From assembly GCF_014237835.1 (NCBI RefSeq), contig NZ_JACJVI010000026.1, positions 1 through 36,668 on the forward strand: DNA of 36,668 nt, given 5' to 3'. Positions 28,003-36,668 of this stretch are shown one piece after another (the first letter of the stretch is position 1; each line of letters begins with the position of its first letter). The notes below the pieces were generated by a model. The model did no database searches, was not told the DNA's origin, and worked only from the letters and a program-made list of their open reading frames with translations. The translations under genes were made by a program, and so were the position numbers. The DNA is from Rhizobium sp. AQ_MP (lineage in GTDB: Bacteria; Pseudomonadota; Alphaproteobacteria; Rhizobiales; Rhizobiaceae).

Positions 28003-28674
28003 ATGGACCGCATCACCATCGACCTCGTATCCGACGTGGTCTGCCCCTGGTGTTACCTCGGCAAGGCTCGGCTCGAGCTAGCGATCGCCGAAGTGCAGGA
28101 TGAGGTCAGCGTCGACATCAACTGGCGGCCCTATCAGCTCAACCCGGACTATCCGCCTGAGGGTGTGGACCACCAGGTCGAGCTTGCCAAAAAACTCGGC
28201 GGCAAGGACAGTATGGACAGGGCGCATGCCCATCTGAAGTCGCTCGGTGCCGAGGTCGGCATCGCCTTCGACTTCGAGGCGATCAAGATCGGTCCGAACA
28301 CGCTCGATGCCCATCGCCTGATCCACTGGGCCGGCCAGGAAAGCCGCGAAACACAGGGACGTGTGGTTGACCTTCTGTTCAAGGCGAATTTCGAGCAGGG
28401 TCGCAATGTCGGCGATCCGGCGGTGCTTCTCGATATTGCCACCGAAGCCGGGCTGTCCCGTCCCGTGATCGAATCGCTGCTAGCTGGTGATGCCGACGTG
28501 AACCACGTGCTGTCGGAAGTCGATGCCGCCAAGCAGATGGGCGTGAACGGCGTGCCCTTCTTCATCTTCGACCAGCAATACGCGGTCAGCGGCGCCCAAC
28601 CGCCGGCGGAACTGGCGAATGCGCTGCGCGAAATCGCCAAGGCGAAGGCAGAGGCTCTCCGCAATCTGAATTGA
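28003..28674 (+). CDS. DsbA family oxidoreductase, FrnE-like
   Basis: Thioredoxin-fold protein of the DsbA/FrnE subfamily, 223 residues. The redox motif CPWC lies at about 14-17 (SDVVCPWCYLGK), and the helical insert and the cis-Pro segment NGVPFFIF near residue 185 are typical. There is no signal peptide, so it acts in the cytoplasm, unlike classical DsbA; FrnE-like proteins are linked to oxidative stress or to disulfide handling. AAAGGA 7 nt before the ATG at 28003 supports this start rather than one 12 codons upstream. Confidence 0.93.
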   Translation: MDRITIDLVSDVVCPWCYLGKARLELAIAEVQDEVSVDINWRPYQLNPDYPPEGVDHQVELAKKLGGKDSMDRAHAHLKSLGAEVGIAFDFEAIKIGPNTLDAHRLIHWAGQESRETQGRVVDLLFKANFEQGRNVGDPAVLLDIATEAGLSRPVIESLLAGDADVNHVLSEVDAAKQMGVNGVPFFIFDQQYAVSGAQPPAELANALREIAKAKAEALRNLN

Positions 28675-28694
28675 CGGTTGTAACGAACACCCGT

Positions 28695-28724
28695 ATCCCG
28701 GTGAGGCAACCTCCTCCCCGGGAT
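28695..28724 (+). promoter_or_regulatory. Leader hairpin before the second EamA gene
   Basis: ATCCCGG/CCGGGAT encloses GAGG-CAA-CCTC, giving an 11-bp two-part stem that ends 7 nt before the TTG start. The only purine-rich sequence near the start is within it, and no T-run follows, so control of translation is more likely than termination. Confidence 0.5.
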
Positions 28725-28731
28725 CATCACC

Positions 28732-29667
28732 TTGTCCGCCGATACCACCCTCAAAGGCGTTTTCTTCGCCTTCATCTGCTTTGCCGCCTATTCCTTCAGT
28801 GACGCTGCCGTGAAGCTGGTGGAAGGCCGCGTGCCGGCTTTCGAGGCCGGATTCATCGGCAGCCTCTTCGGCTTTGTCGCCATCCCCTTCCTGATGAAGC
28901 GTGGCGATCGCTATACGGATCTGGTGCGCAGCACCAACTGGCCACTCTGGGGACTGCGCTTCGTCTGTTCGGCCGTTGGTACGGTCGGCAGCATCATCGC
29001 GTTCACCCAGCTCTCCATGGCCGAGGCCTTCTGCCTGATCTTCCTGCTGCCGAGCTTTGCGACGATCATGTCGGTGATCTTCCTCAAGGAAGAAGTGGGC
29101 ATGAAGCGCTGGATGGCAGTCTTGATCGGCTTTCTGGGCGTGCTGGTGGTCCTGCGGCCAGGTTTCCGAGAATTGCAGCTGGGCCACCTTGCAGCCTTGA
29201 TCTCGGGCTTTGCTGGCGCCGTCACCATCATCATCTTCCGCGCCATGGGGCCGCAGGAGAAGAATATCTCGCTCTATGGCGCAGGCCTGCTTGGCAGCGT
29301 GATCATCTGTGCAGCCTTCTCGCTGCCCGACTTCCAGGCGCCGGACAGCTACGACCTGATGCTGCTGGCCGCCTTTGGCCTGCTCGCCGCCGTCGGCAAT
29401 ATCTTCATGATGCTGGCTTCATTCTATGCCCCCGCCCCCATCGTCGGGCCGATCCAATACAGCCAGATGCTCTGGGCAATCCTGCTCGGCTACCTCGTCT
29501 TTGGCGACAAGATCGACTGGCCGATGGGTATCGGCATCGTGCTGATCGTGGGATCGGGGCTTTTGACGCTGACGCGCGAGCGCAAGCGCGGCGTGCCACT
29601 TCCGCCGCCGGTGGCCGGAAGCACGGATGCGGCGCTGGCGATCAAGCCGGATCAGTCCGAGAGCTGA
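28732..29667 (+). CDS. EamA family (DMT superfamily) transporter
   Basis: A 311-residue inner-membrane protein with about ten hydrophobic segments in two EamA repeats (about 5-135 and 150-290) and a polar C-terminal tail. It resembles the rhodopsin-like DMT permeases of rhizobia (GVFFAFICFAAYSFSDAAVK at the N-terminus). Substrate unknown. The start is TTG at 28732; the next Met is residue 55, in the second membrane segment, so an earlier start is needed. No typical Shine-Dalgarno is visible, and a strong hairpin lies just upstream. It is 57 nt after the FrnE-like gene. It is not closely similar to the other EamA protein in the window. Confidence 0.88.
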   Translation: MSADTTLKGVFFAFICFAAYSFSDAAVKLVEGRVPAFEAGFIGSLFGFVAIPFLMKRGDRYTDLVRSTNWPLWGLRFVCSAVGTVGSIIAFTQLSMAEAFCLIFLLPSFATIMSVIFLKEEVGMKRWMAVLIGFLGVLVVLRPGFRELQLGHLAALISGFAGAVTIIIFRAMGPQEKNISLYGAGLLGSVIICAAFSLPDFQAPDSYDLMLLAAFGLLAAVGNIFMMLASFYAPAPIVGPIQYSQMLWAILLGYLVFGDKIDWPMGIGIVLIVGSGLLTLTRERKRGVPLPPPVAGSTDAALAIKPDQSES

Positions 29668-29695
29668 CAGTAACGAACGAAGCCCCGGCCTCGCT

Positions 29696-32600
29696 TCAAC
29701 CCGCCTTCGCCAGTTCCGCCAGCTGGGTCATCACCACCGCCGCCCCTGCCAGCCGCTTTTCCGGCGTCGGCAGGTCACGGGTCAGGAACACCGAATGATC
29801 CGGCCGGATCTTCGCCATGGTCCCCTGCTTGGCGATGTAGCCAACCAGTGCTGCTGGGTTAGGGAACTGCTTGCCGCGGAACTGGACGACGACGCCCTTG
29901 GGCCCTGCTTCCAGCTTCTCGACATTGGCCGTGCGGCACAGCGCCTTGATGTAGACGACCTTGAGCAGGTGCTGGACCTCCACCGGCATCGGCCCGAAGC
30001 GGTCGATCAGTTCGGCGCCGAAACCATCGATTTCCCTGAGATCATCGAGTTCGCCGAGGCGGCGATAGAGTGCCATGCGCAGATGCAGGTCCGGCACGTA
30101 GTTTTCCGGGATCATGACAGACGTGCCGACCTGGATCTGCGGCGACCAGCCGGTATCGACCACTTCATCGACACCCTTCACCTCGGCGACCGCCTCTTCG
30201 AGCATCTGCTGGTAGAGCTCGAAGCCGACTTCCTTGATGTGGCCGGACTGTTCCTCGCCGAGCAGATTGCCGGCGCCACGGATATCGAGGTCGTGGCTCG
30301 CAAGCTGGAAGCCGGCGCCGAGCGTATCGAGCGACTGCAGGACTTTGAGACGCCGTTCGGCACCTGCCGTCAGCACCTTGTTGACAGGAAGCGTGAGCAG
30401 CGCAAAGGCGCGAACCTTGGAGCGGCCGACACGGCCACGGATCTGGTAGAGCTGCGCCAGACCGAACATGTCAGCACGGTGAACGATCAGCGTGTTGGCC
30501 GTGGGAACGTCGAGGCCGGATTCGACGATGGTGGTCGAGAGAAGCACGTCATAGCGGCCTTCATAGAAGGCGTTCATGATGTCTTCGAGTTCGCCCGCCG
30601 CCATCTGGCCATGGGCGATCGCCACCTTGAGTTCCGGCACGTTCTCGTCGAGGAAGCTCTTCACATCCGCGAGATCCGCGAGACGCGGGCAGACATAGAA
30701 GCTCTGGCCGCCGCGATAATGCTCGCGCATCAGCGTCTCGCGGATGACCAGCGGATCGAAGGGCGAGATGAAGGTGCGCACCGCCATGCGGTCCACCGGC
30801 GGCGTGGTGATCAGCGAGAGTTCACGCACGCCGGTCATGGCCAGCTGCAGCGTGCGCGGGATCGGTGTTGCCGAGAGCGTCAGAACGTGGACATCCGACT
30901 TCAGCTCCTTCAGGCGCTCCTTGTGCTTAACGCCGAAATGCTGCTCCTCGTCGATGATCAGCAGACCGAGATTGGCGAAGTTGACGCCCGAGCCGAGCAG
31001 CGCATGGGTCCCGACGACGATGTCGGTCTTGCCGTCGGCCACTTCCTTCTTGACGAGGTTCAACTCCTTGGTGCCGACGAGGCGCGAGGCCTGCTGGACG
31101 CGGATCGGCAGCCCCCGGAAGCGTTCCGAGAAGGTCTTGAAATGCTGGCGGGCCAAGAGCGTGGTCGGCACGACGACGGCGACCTGGATGCCGTTCATCG
31201 CCGCGATGAAGGCGGCGCGCAGCGCCACTTCCGTCTTGCCGAAGCCGACATCGCCGCAGATCAGGCGGTCCATGGGGCGGCCCTGGCCGAGGTCGGAGCG
31301 GACGGCCTCGATGGCGTTTTCCTGGTCTTCGGTCTCGTCATAGGGGAAACGGGCGGCGAATTCGTCGTAGAGGCCTTCCTGCGTGGTCAGGACCGGTGCA
31401 GAGCGGGTCATGCGTTCGGCAGCGATGCGGATCAGGGCGCCCGCCATATCGAGCAGGCGCTTCTTGAGCTTGGCCTTGCGCATCTGCCAGGCGCCACCGC
31501 CCAGCTTGTCGAGCTGCACCTCGGTCGCCTCGCCGCCGTAGCGCGACAGGAGGTCGATGTTTTCGACCGGCAGGAAGAGCTTGGCGTCGTCGGCATATTG
31601 CAATTCGAGGCAGGCATGCGGCGCACCGGCCGCCTCGATGGTGCGCAGGCCGACGAAGCGGCCGATGCCATGTTCGGCATGCACGACGATCGAGCCTTCG
31701 TCGATGCCGGCCACTTCCGAGATGAAGTCGGCGGCGCGCTTGCGGCGCTTCGAGCGGCGGACCATGCGATCGCCGAGAATGTCCTGCTCGCCGATGATGA
31801 CAAGATTGCCGGCCTCGAAGCCGCCTTCGAGGCTGAGCACGGCGGTTCCCGCCTCGCCCTTCTTCAGCTTGTCGACATCTTTGAGGGCGGCGACCGGAAC
31901 CAGCTTTTCCAGGCCGTGTTCGTTCAGCACCTGCAGCAGTCGGTCGAGCGAACCTTCCGACCAGCCGGAGACGATGACCTTGGCGCCGGCGGCGCGCTTG
32001 TCGGCGATATAGGTGACCGCCTGGCCGAAGACGTTCACTCGAGCACCCTCGGCGGTTTCCTCATTGGCGCTCTTGGCCCAGCGCGGTGTCGGGCGGGCCT
32101 CGACCTCGATGACGAGACGGCTTTCGCCACCGGCTTCGGCAAAGGGTGTGATGCGGATCGGATCGAAGGCGTCGAGCGCCTTGCCGAATTCGCCGGCACC
32201 GAGATAGAGCCGCTCCGGTGGGACCGGCTTGTAGGGCGTGCCCTGGGCCAGATGGCCCTTGCCGGGCGTGGCGGAATTCAGCCGCGCCTCGTAATAGTCG
32301 CGGATCAGCTTGGCGCGTTCTTCCGCTGCCTCACGCACGGTATGGTCGGTGACCATACGGAAGCCGCGGAGATAGTCGAAGGTGGTCTCCAGCTTGTCGT
32401 AGAACATCGGGAGCCAATGCTCCATGCCGGCATAGCGGCGACCCTCGGATACGGCTGCATAGAGCGCGTCGTCGCGGGTGGCGGCACCAAAAAGCGACAA
32501 ATAGTTCTTGCGAAACCGACTGATGCTCTCCGGCGTCAGCGTCACCTCGCTCATCGGATTGAGATCGAGAGAACGGACCTGGGCGATCGTGCGCTGGCTT

Positions 32601-33202
32601 GCCGGATCGAAGGAGCGGATGCTCTCCAACGTGTCGCCAAAGAAATCGAGGCGTACGGGTTCTTCCGCGCCGGGGACGAAAACGTCGAGGATGCCGCCGC
32701 GAACTGCGAATTCGCCGACTTCGCGGACCGTTGCGACCCGGTCGAAACCGTTGCGTTCCAGACGCGCGGCAATGTCATCCATGCGCACCTGATTGCCGGG
32801 TTTCGCCGAAAAGCCGAGGCTGTCGATCACATCCGCCGGCGCCACCTTTTGCAGCATGGCATTGACCGTCACCAGGACGATTGCCGGATGCGGATTGAGG
32901 TAGAGCGAGATCAGGCCCGAGAGGGCCGAAAGACGTCGGGCGGAGACATCGGCCGAGGGCGAGACGCGGTCATAGGGAAGACAGTCCCAGGCGGGCAATG
33001 TGAGAACCGGGATGTCCGGTGCTGCGAAACCTAGTGTCTGCTCGAGGTTTTGCAGCCGCTGTCCATCCGAGACCACATAGGCGACCGGTTTTCCCTCGCG
33101 CGCGAGTTCGGCGAGGATGAAGGCATCCATGCCGTCGGGTACATGGGAAAGCGTCAGGGCGGATTGCGCACCGACAATCCGCTTCACATCGATCAGGGAC
33201 AT
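29696..33202 (-). CDS. mfd: Transcription-repair coupling factor
   Basis: Mfd removes RNA polymerase stalled at lesions and recruits UvrA. The 1168-residue length is standard. Regions in order: UvrB-homology domains (about 1-340), the CarD/RID RNA-polymerase-interacting domain (about 495-560, VVHAEHGIGRFVGL), the RecG-like motor with Walker A GDVGFGKT (about 650) and DEEQHFG (about 750), the TRG motif and the C-terminal autoinhibitory domain. The frame is open further upstream, but the ATG at 33202 gives the family start (MSLIDVKRIVGA) 5 nt after the sdhE stop. Translational coupling with sdhE is likely. Confidence 0.97.
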   Translation of the reverse strand: MSLIDVKRIVGAQSALTLSHVPDGMDAFILAELAREGKPVAYVVSDGQRLQNLEQTLGFAAPDIPVLTLPAWDCLPYDRVSPSADVSARRLSALSGLISLYLNPHPAIVLVTVNAMLQKVAPADVIDSLGFSAKPGNQVRMDDIAARLERNGFDRVATVREVGEFAVRGGILDVFVPGAEEPVRLDFFGDTLESIRSFDPASQRTIAQVRSLDLNPMSEVTLTPESISRFRKNYLSLFGAATRDDALYAAVSEGRRYAGMEHWLPMFYDKLETTFDYLRGFRMVTDHTVREAAEERAKLIRDYYEARLNSATPGKGHLAQGTPYKPVPPERLYLGAGEFGKALDAFDPIRITPFAEAGGESRLVIEVEARPTPRWAKSANEETAEGARVNVFGQAVTYIADKRAAGAKVIVSGWSEGSLDRLLQVLNEHGLEKLVPVAALKDVDKLKKGEAGTAVLSLEGGFEAGNLVIIGEQDILGDRMVRRSKRRKRAADFISEVAGIDEGSIVVHAEHGIGRFVGLRTIEAAGAPHACLELQYADDAKLFLPVENIDLLSRYGGEATEVQLDKLGGGAWQMRKAKLKKRLLDMAGALIRIAAERMTRSAPVLTTQEGLYDEFAARFPYDETEDQENAIEAVRSDLGQGRPMDRLICGDVGFGKTEVALRAAFIAAMNGIQVAVVVPTTLLARQHFKTFSERFRGLPIRVQQASRLVGTKELNLVKKEVADGKTDIVVGTHALLGSGVNFANLGLLIIDEEQHFGVKHKERLKELKSDVHVLTLSATPIPRTLQLAMTGVRELSLITTPPVDRMAVRTFISPFDPLVIRETLMREHYRGGQSFYVCPRLADLADVKSFLDENVPELKVAIAHGQMAAGELEDIMNAFYEGRYDVLLSTTIVESGLDVPTANTLIVHRADMFGLAQLYQIRGRVGRSKVRAFALLTLPVNKVLTAGAERRLKVLQSLDTLGAGFQLASHDLDIRGAGNLLGEEQSGHIKEVGFELYQQMLEEAVAEVKGVDEVVDTGWSPQIQVGTSVMIPENYVPDLHLRMALYRRLGELDDLREIDGFGAELIDRFGPMPVEVQHLLKVVYIKALCRTANVEKLEAGPKGVVVQFRGKQFPNPAALVGYIAKQGTMAKIRPDHSVFLTRDLPTPEKRLAGAAVVMTQLAELAKAG

Positions 33203-33207
33203 ATCAG

Positions 33208-33522
33208 TTACTTTGCAGCGTGTTCTTCGCCCGTCACCGGCGAGAAATCCGGCCGGAGGGCGGCAATGCGTTCGAAGAGCGGCGTCTGGAGATGGGCGGG
33301 AACGGGCTCGGCGCCGGTGATATACTTGACGAGGTCGTTGTCTTCCTCGGCCATGATACGCTCGAGCTCGTCGAGTTCGGCCTCGCTCAGACCCTCGATC
33401 TCCGCTTCGCAGAACTGGCCGAGCATCAGGTCCATTTCGCGGATGCCGCGATGCCAGCAGCGGAACAGGATGCGCCGGCGGCGCGGATCGAGGTCGGCAC
33501 TGCTTTTCACCAGTCCAGTCAT
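33208..33522 (-). CDS. sdhE: Succinate dehydrogenase FAD assembly factor
   Basis: SdhE (DUF339) promotes covalent attachment of FAD to succinate dehydrogenase. The 104-residue protein carries the conserved RGxxExD motif in CWHRGIREMDLMLGQF (about 23-38) and a helical acidic C-terminal half. AAGGA 6 nt before the ATG at 33522 supports this start. It is the first gene of a pair with mfd; in rhizobia and relatives sdhE is usually found between recG and mfd, as here. It is divergent from recG (96 bp). Confidence 0.93.
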   Translation of the reverse strand: MTGLVKSSADLDPRRRRILFRCWHRGIREMDLMLGQFCEAEIEGLSEAELDELERIMAEEDNDLVKYITGAEPVPAHLQTPLFERIAALRPDFSPVTGEEHAAK

Positions 33523-33618
33523 CTTGCATCCTTCCAATACTTGGGGGCTTCTATAGAGCAGCATCCGGCAAATGTCAGCTTGCCAAAGGGGCATTTAACG
33601 AGGCATTTTGCCGTGATC

Positions 33619-35724
33619 ATGCGCCCCCATCTTCTCGATCCCCTGTTTGCCTCCGTCGTCTCGCTCAGCGGAGTGGGCCCCAAGCTCGCCCAGCTTCTCG
33701 CCACGCTGCTCGGGCGTGAGGACGCCGAAGATGCACGGGTCGTGGATTTGCTCTTCCTCGCGCCGCACCGGCTGATCGACCGGCGGCACCAACCGGGCGT
33801 TGCCTATGCGCAGCAGGGTTCGCTGGTGACGATCACCGGCCGCGTCGACCGGCATCTGCCGCCGCCGAAGGGCAAGAGCAACCTGCCCTACCGCGTGATG
33901 CTGCATGACGAGACGGGGGAACTGGCGCTCACCTTCTTCCGCGTCAAGGGCAACTGGCTGGAAAAGGCATTGCCCGTCGACGAGGTCGTGATCGTCTCTG
34001 GCAAAGTCGACTGGTTCAACGGTCGCGCCTCGATGGTGCATCCCGATCTCATGGTGAAGGCGAGCGAGGCGGAGAACCTGCCGCTGGTCGAGCCGGTCTA
34101 TCCATTGACGGCGGGTCTGGGACCCAAGGTGCTGCGCAAGGCGGTCGAAGCGGCGGTCGAACGCATGCCGGATCTGCCGGAATGGGCGGATGCAGCACTT
34201 GCGACAAAACAGGGTTTCGCCAGCGTGCGCGAGAGCCTGCAAGCGCTCCACAATCCGCGCGACGATAAGGACATCGATCCGCAGGCGCCGGCGCGGCGCA
34301 GGCTTGCCTATGACGAGTTCCTGGCCGGTCAGGTGTCGCTGGCGTTGGTCAGGCAAAAACTGCGACGGGTGCCGGGCACACCGATCAATCCGACGGGCGA
34401 GATCAGCGGCAAGATCCGCGCCACCCTGCCCTTCACCCCGACCAACAGCCAGCTGGCGGCGATCGACGACATCCTGAAGGACATGGCTTCCGATCAGCGC
34501 ATGCTGCGGCTGGTCCAGGGCGATGTCGGCGCAGGCAAGACGCTGGTGGCGCTGTTTGCGATGGCGGCCGCCGTCGAGGCGGGCGGACAGGCGGTGCTGA
34601 TGGCACCGACGGAAATCCTGGCGCGGCAACATCATGCCACACTTGCCAAGCTCGGGGCACCGGCAGGCCTCAGGATCGAAGTGCTGACCGGCCGCACCAA
34701 GGGCAAGGAGCGCGAGGCGATCCTGGAGCGCATTGCCTCCGGCGAAGCGCAGATCGTCATCGGCACGCATGCGCTCTTCCAGGACACCGTGAGCTACAAA
34801 AACCTGACGCTTGCCGTCGTCGACGAGCAGCATCGCTTCGGGGTGCATCAGCGCCTCAGGCTCACCTCCAAGGGCATCTCGCCGCATATGCTGGTCATGA
34901 CGGCAACGCCGATCCCGCGCACGCTGGTGCTGGCCGCCTTCGGCGACATGGATGTTTCCAAGCTCACCGAGAAGCCAGCCGGCCGCAAGCCGATCCAGAC
35001 GGTGACAGTGCCGACCGAACGCGTGCCTGATGTCATCGAACGGTTGAGGGCTGCGATCGCCGAGGGCAAGAAGGCCTATTGGATCTGCCCGCTGGTCGAA
35101 GAAACCGAAGAAAGCGAGCTGATGTCGGCCGAGGAGCGGCAAGCGGTGCTCTCCCAGTTCATCAAGGCGCCGATCGGCCTCGTGCATGGCCGGATGAGCG
35201 GGCCGGAAAAGGATGCCGCCATGCTCGCCTTCAAAAACGGCGAGACGCGACTGCTCGTCGCCACCACCGTGGTCGAGGTCGGCGTCGACGTGCCCGATGC
35301 GACGATCATGGTGATCGAACACGCGGAGCGCTTCGGCCTCGCTCAGCTGCATCAGTTGCGTGGGCGCGTGGGCCGTGGCGACGAGGCGTCGAGCTGCATC
35401 CTGCTCTACAAGGGCCCTTTGGGAGAGACCGGCAAGGCGCGGCTGTCGATCCTGCGCGATTCGGAGGATGGCTTCCTGATCGCCGAGGAGGATCTGAAGC
35501 TGCGGGGTGAAGGCGAGCTTTTGGGGACTCGACAGTCAGGCACCCCGGGCTTCAAGATTGCGAGCCTCGAGCACCACGGAGATCTTCTGGAGATCGCCCG
35601 GAAGGACGCCGCCTATCTGCTCGAGCGGGATCCGGAGCTGACCTCCGAACGCGGCGAGGCCGTGCGCACGCTCCTCTATTTCCACCGTCGCGACGAGGCG
35701 ATCCGGTTCCTGCACGCAGGCTAG
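33619..35724 (+). CDS. recG: ATP-dependent DNA helicase RecG
   Basis: RecG remodels stalled replication forks and Holliday junctions. The 701-residue protein has the N-terminal wedge/OB domain (about 40-160, VTITGRVDRHLPPPK), the helicase motor with Walker A GDVGAGKT (about 301-308), DEQH (about 400), TATPIPRT, and the C-terminal helicase part with QLRGRVGRG. A GTG two codons earlier is in frame, but the ATG at 33619 starts the typical protein (MRPHLLDPLF). It ends 9 bp from the convergent DUF502 gene with no terminator between. Confidence 0.96.
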   Translation: MRPHLLDPLFASVVSLSGVGPKLAQLLATLLGREDAEDARVVDLLFLAPHRLIDRRHQPGVAYAQQGSLVTITGRVDRHLPPPKGKSNLPYRVMLHDETGELALTFFRVKGNWLEKALPVDEVVIVSGKVDWFNGRASMVHPDLMVKASEAENLPLVEPVYPLTAGLGPKVLRKAVEAAVERMPDLPEWADAALATKQGFASVRESLQALHNPRDDKDIDPQAPARRRLAYDEFLAGQVSLALVRQKLRRVPGTPINPTGEISGKIRATLPFTPTNSQLAAIDDILKDMASDQRMLRLVQGDVGAGKTLVALFAMAAAVEAGGQAVLMAPTEILARQHHATLAKLGAPAGLRIEVLTGRTKGKEREAILERIASGEAQIVIGTHALFQDTVSYKNLTLAVVDEQHRFGVHQRLRLTSKGISPHMLVMTATPIPRTLVLAAFGDMDVSKLTEKPAGRKPIQTVTVPTERVPDVIERLRAAIAEGKKAYWICPLVEETEESELMSAEERQAVLSQFIKAPIGLVHGRMSGPEKDAAMLAFKNGETRLLVATTVVEVGVDVPDATIMVIEHAERFGLAQLHQLRGRVGRGDEASSCILLYKGPLGETGKARLSILRDSEDGFLIAEEDLKLRGEGELLGTRQSGTPGFKIASLEHHGDLLEIARKDAAYLLERDPELTSERGEAVRTLLYFHRRDEAIRFLHAG

Positions 35725-35733
35725 GGAGAACGA

Positions 35734-36462
35734 TCAGGATCGACCGGCACGCTTGGCCGGTTCAACGGGTTCTTCGCTTGGGAGATCGCCAAAGGCGGCC
35801 ATGGCGTCTGCGACCGTCGGCTTGTAATCCGGCGTCACCAATCCCGCAGAGATCAGAAGCTTCACGCCTTCTTCCGGCGTCATGTCGAGCAGCATCAACT
35901 TGCTGCGTGGCACGAACATCAGGAAGCCGGCGGTCGGGACCGGGGTCGGTGCGAGAAAGACGGCGACCATCTCCTCGCCGCTGTCGTTGAGCTTCGCCGC
36001 GATCTCACCCTTGGCGTCCGTCGAGACGAAGACCAGAGCCCAGGTGCCGGCGCGCGGGAATTCGATGAGGCCGACCTTCTTGAAGGAGTTGCCCTGCTCC
36101 TTCAGCACCGTCTCGAAAATCTGCTTGGTGCTCTTGTAGACGGTACGCACCAGCGGCATCCGGTTCAGAATGTTCTCGCTGTAGGAGACGATCGAACGGC
36201 CGATCAGGTTTCGACCGAGAAAGCCGACAAGCGTGATGAAGACGACGGCGATCAGCAGACCAGTGCCGGGCACGGCGAACTTCAGATAGGCTTCCGGATT
36301 GTAACGGTCCGGCAGATAGGGCTTTACCCAGCTGTCGGCCCAATGGATGAAGGTCCAGGTCAGATAGATGGTGATCGCCATCGGGGCACAGATAATCAGG
36401 CCCGTCAGGAAGTTGTTCCTGAGGCGCGCCGCCATCGATATCCTGTCCGAACCTTCGCTCAT
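35734..36462 (-). CDS. DUF502 family membrane protein
   Basis: A 242-residue protein with two membrane segments (about 18-40, FLTGLIICAPMAITIYLTW; and 65-88, GTGLLIAVVFITLVGFLGRN), then a soluble region containing the family block NRMPLVRTVYKSTKQ and the stretch PRAGTWALVFVSTDAKGE. DUF502 proteins have no known function. Starts at an ATG (36474), the ATG chosen here and a TTG at 36501 are all possible; the chosen one keeps a short N-terminus before the first helix. It lies between recG (convergent) and glmS (same strand, upstream). Confidence 0.88.
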   Translation of the reverse strand: MSEGSDRISMAARLRNNFLTGLIICAPMAITIYLTWTFIHWADSWVKPYLPDRYNPEAYLKFAVPGTGLLIAVVFITLVGFLGRNLIGRSIVSYSENILNRMPLVRTVYKSTKQIFETVLKEQGNSFKKVGLIEFPRAGTWALVFVSTDAKGEIAAKLNDSGEEMVAVFLAPTPVPTAGFLMFVPRSKLMLLDMTPEEGVKLLISAGLVTPDYKPTVADAMAAFGDLPSEEPVEPAKRAGRS

Positions 36463-36563
36463 GCCCACCGTCATTGTGCAGTGCCGTAACGCTGCGGACA
36501 ATGCCGGAGCGCTGCGGGCGACGCAAGAGCTAGAATTAGGGCGAGGGCCGCCCTAGTCCATGC

Positions 36564-36668
36564 TCATTCAACCGTAACGGACTTAGCGAGATTGCGCGGC
36601 TGGTCGACATCCGTGCCCATGAAGACGGCGGTGTGATAGGCCAGCAGCTGAATCGGGATCGAGTAAAT
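36564..36668 (-). CDS. glmS: Glutamine-fructose-6-phosphate aminotransferase, C-terminal end
   Basis: Only the last 34 codons lie in the window; the gene continues beyond its right edge. They read IPIQLLAYHTAVFMGTDVD followed by QPRNLAKSVTVE and a stop, the highly conserved C-terminus of GlmS, which makes glucosamine-6-phosphate for cell-wall precursors. The end with the catalytic loop NLAKSVTVE is complete. Confidence 0.95.
   Translation of the reverse strand: MYSIPIQLLAYHTAVFMGTDVDQPRNLAKSVTVE

Noticed and set aside
29627..33034. A 1135-codon open frame on the plus strand opposite mfd
   Set aside because: Antisense shadow of mfd, with the same kind of composition and no recognisable domain.
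33203..33529. Upstream extension of the mfd frame
   Set aside because: It overlaps sdhE out of frame and has no similarity to Mfd; the ATG at 33202 gives the family start.
33595..35352. A 585-codon open frame opposite recG
   Set aside because: Antisense shadow of recG.

Overview
The window looks like chromosomal core DNA of an alphaproteobacterium of the order Hyphomicrobiales (the Rhizobium/Agrobacterium group). It is GC-rich. It pairs glnB-glnA behind a sigma-54 promoter, carries an alphaproteobacterial SOS box (GTTC-N7-GTTC) between ssb and uvrA, and encodes an IalB-family protein, a PA14-containing GH3 beta-glucosidase and a GyrA with alanine at position 91. No rRNA, tRNA, CRISPR array, insertion sequence or prophage was seen. 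Genus-level placement is an inference from these families.

Layout. 1-120: nothing recognised. 121-4151: metallophosphoesterase, GH3 beta-glucosidase (both minus) and a small secreted DUF4864-like protein (plus). 4196-8155, minus strand: coaD, ppiA, ppiB, a terminator, then queA-tgt for queuosine modification of tRNA. 8156-9075, plus strand: a compact region of three small, mostly hydrophobic proteins. Two of them lie behind near-identical 41-bp arrays of half-sites spaced 11 bp apart. 9127-11928: gyrA (minus, TTG start). 12124-12753: a MarC-family membrane protein. 12882-16624: ssb and uvrA, divergent around one SOS box. 16636-17297: a Phd/VapC-type toxin-antitoxin pair. 17361-18156: a DUF72 gene broken by a frameshift. 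18309-19970: Na/Pi-cotransporter-family protein with a PhoU-like tail, preceded by an 18-bp perfect palindrome. 19984-21468: bifunctional NAD(P)HX repair enzyme. 21469-23682: glnB-glnA with a complex upstream region and a strong terminator. 23781-25118: EamA transporter and hspQ. 25196-27904: divergent ialB-like gene and an orphan peptide-binding lipoprotein-less SBP. 28003-29667: FrnE-like oxidoreductase and a second EamA transporter. 29696-35724: sdhE-mfd (minus) divergent from recG (plus). 35734-36462: DUF502 membrane protein. 36564-36668: the C-terminal end of glmS, cut by the window edge.

How the genes work together. Most are housekeeping genes: DNA topology and repair (gyrA, ssb, uvrA, mfd, recG), nitrogen assimilation (PII and glutamine synthetase), cofactor synthesis and repair (coaD, nnr, sdhE) and tRNA modification (queA, tgt). 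The SOS box links ssb and uvrA to DNA damage control. The parts least explained by known genes are the small-protein region with its repeated operator arrays (8271-8958), a Tgt that has lost three of the four usual zinc ligands, a VapC-like toxin lacking one of its four acidic residues, and several strong palindromes or hairpins in front of transporter genes.
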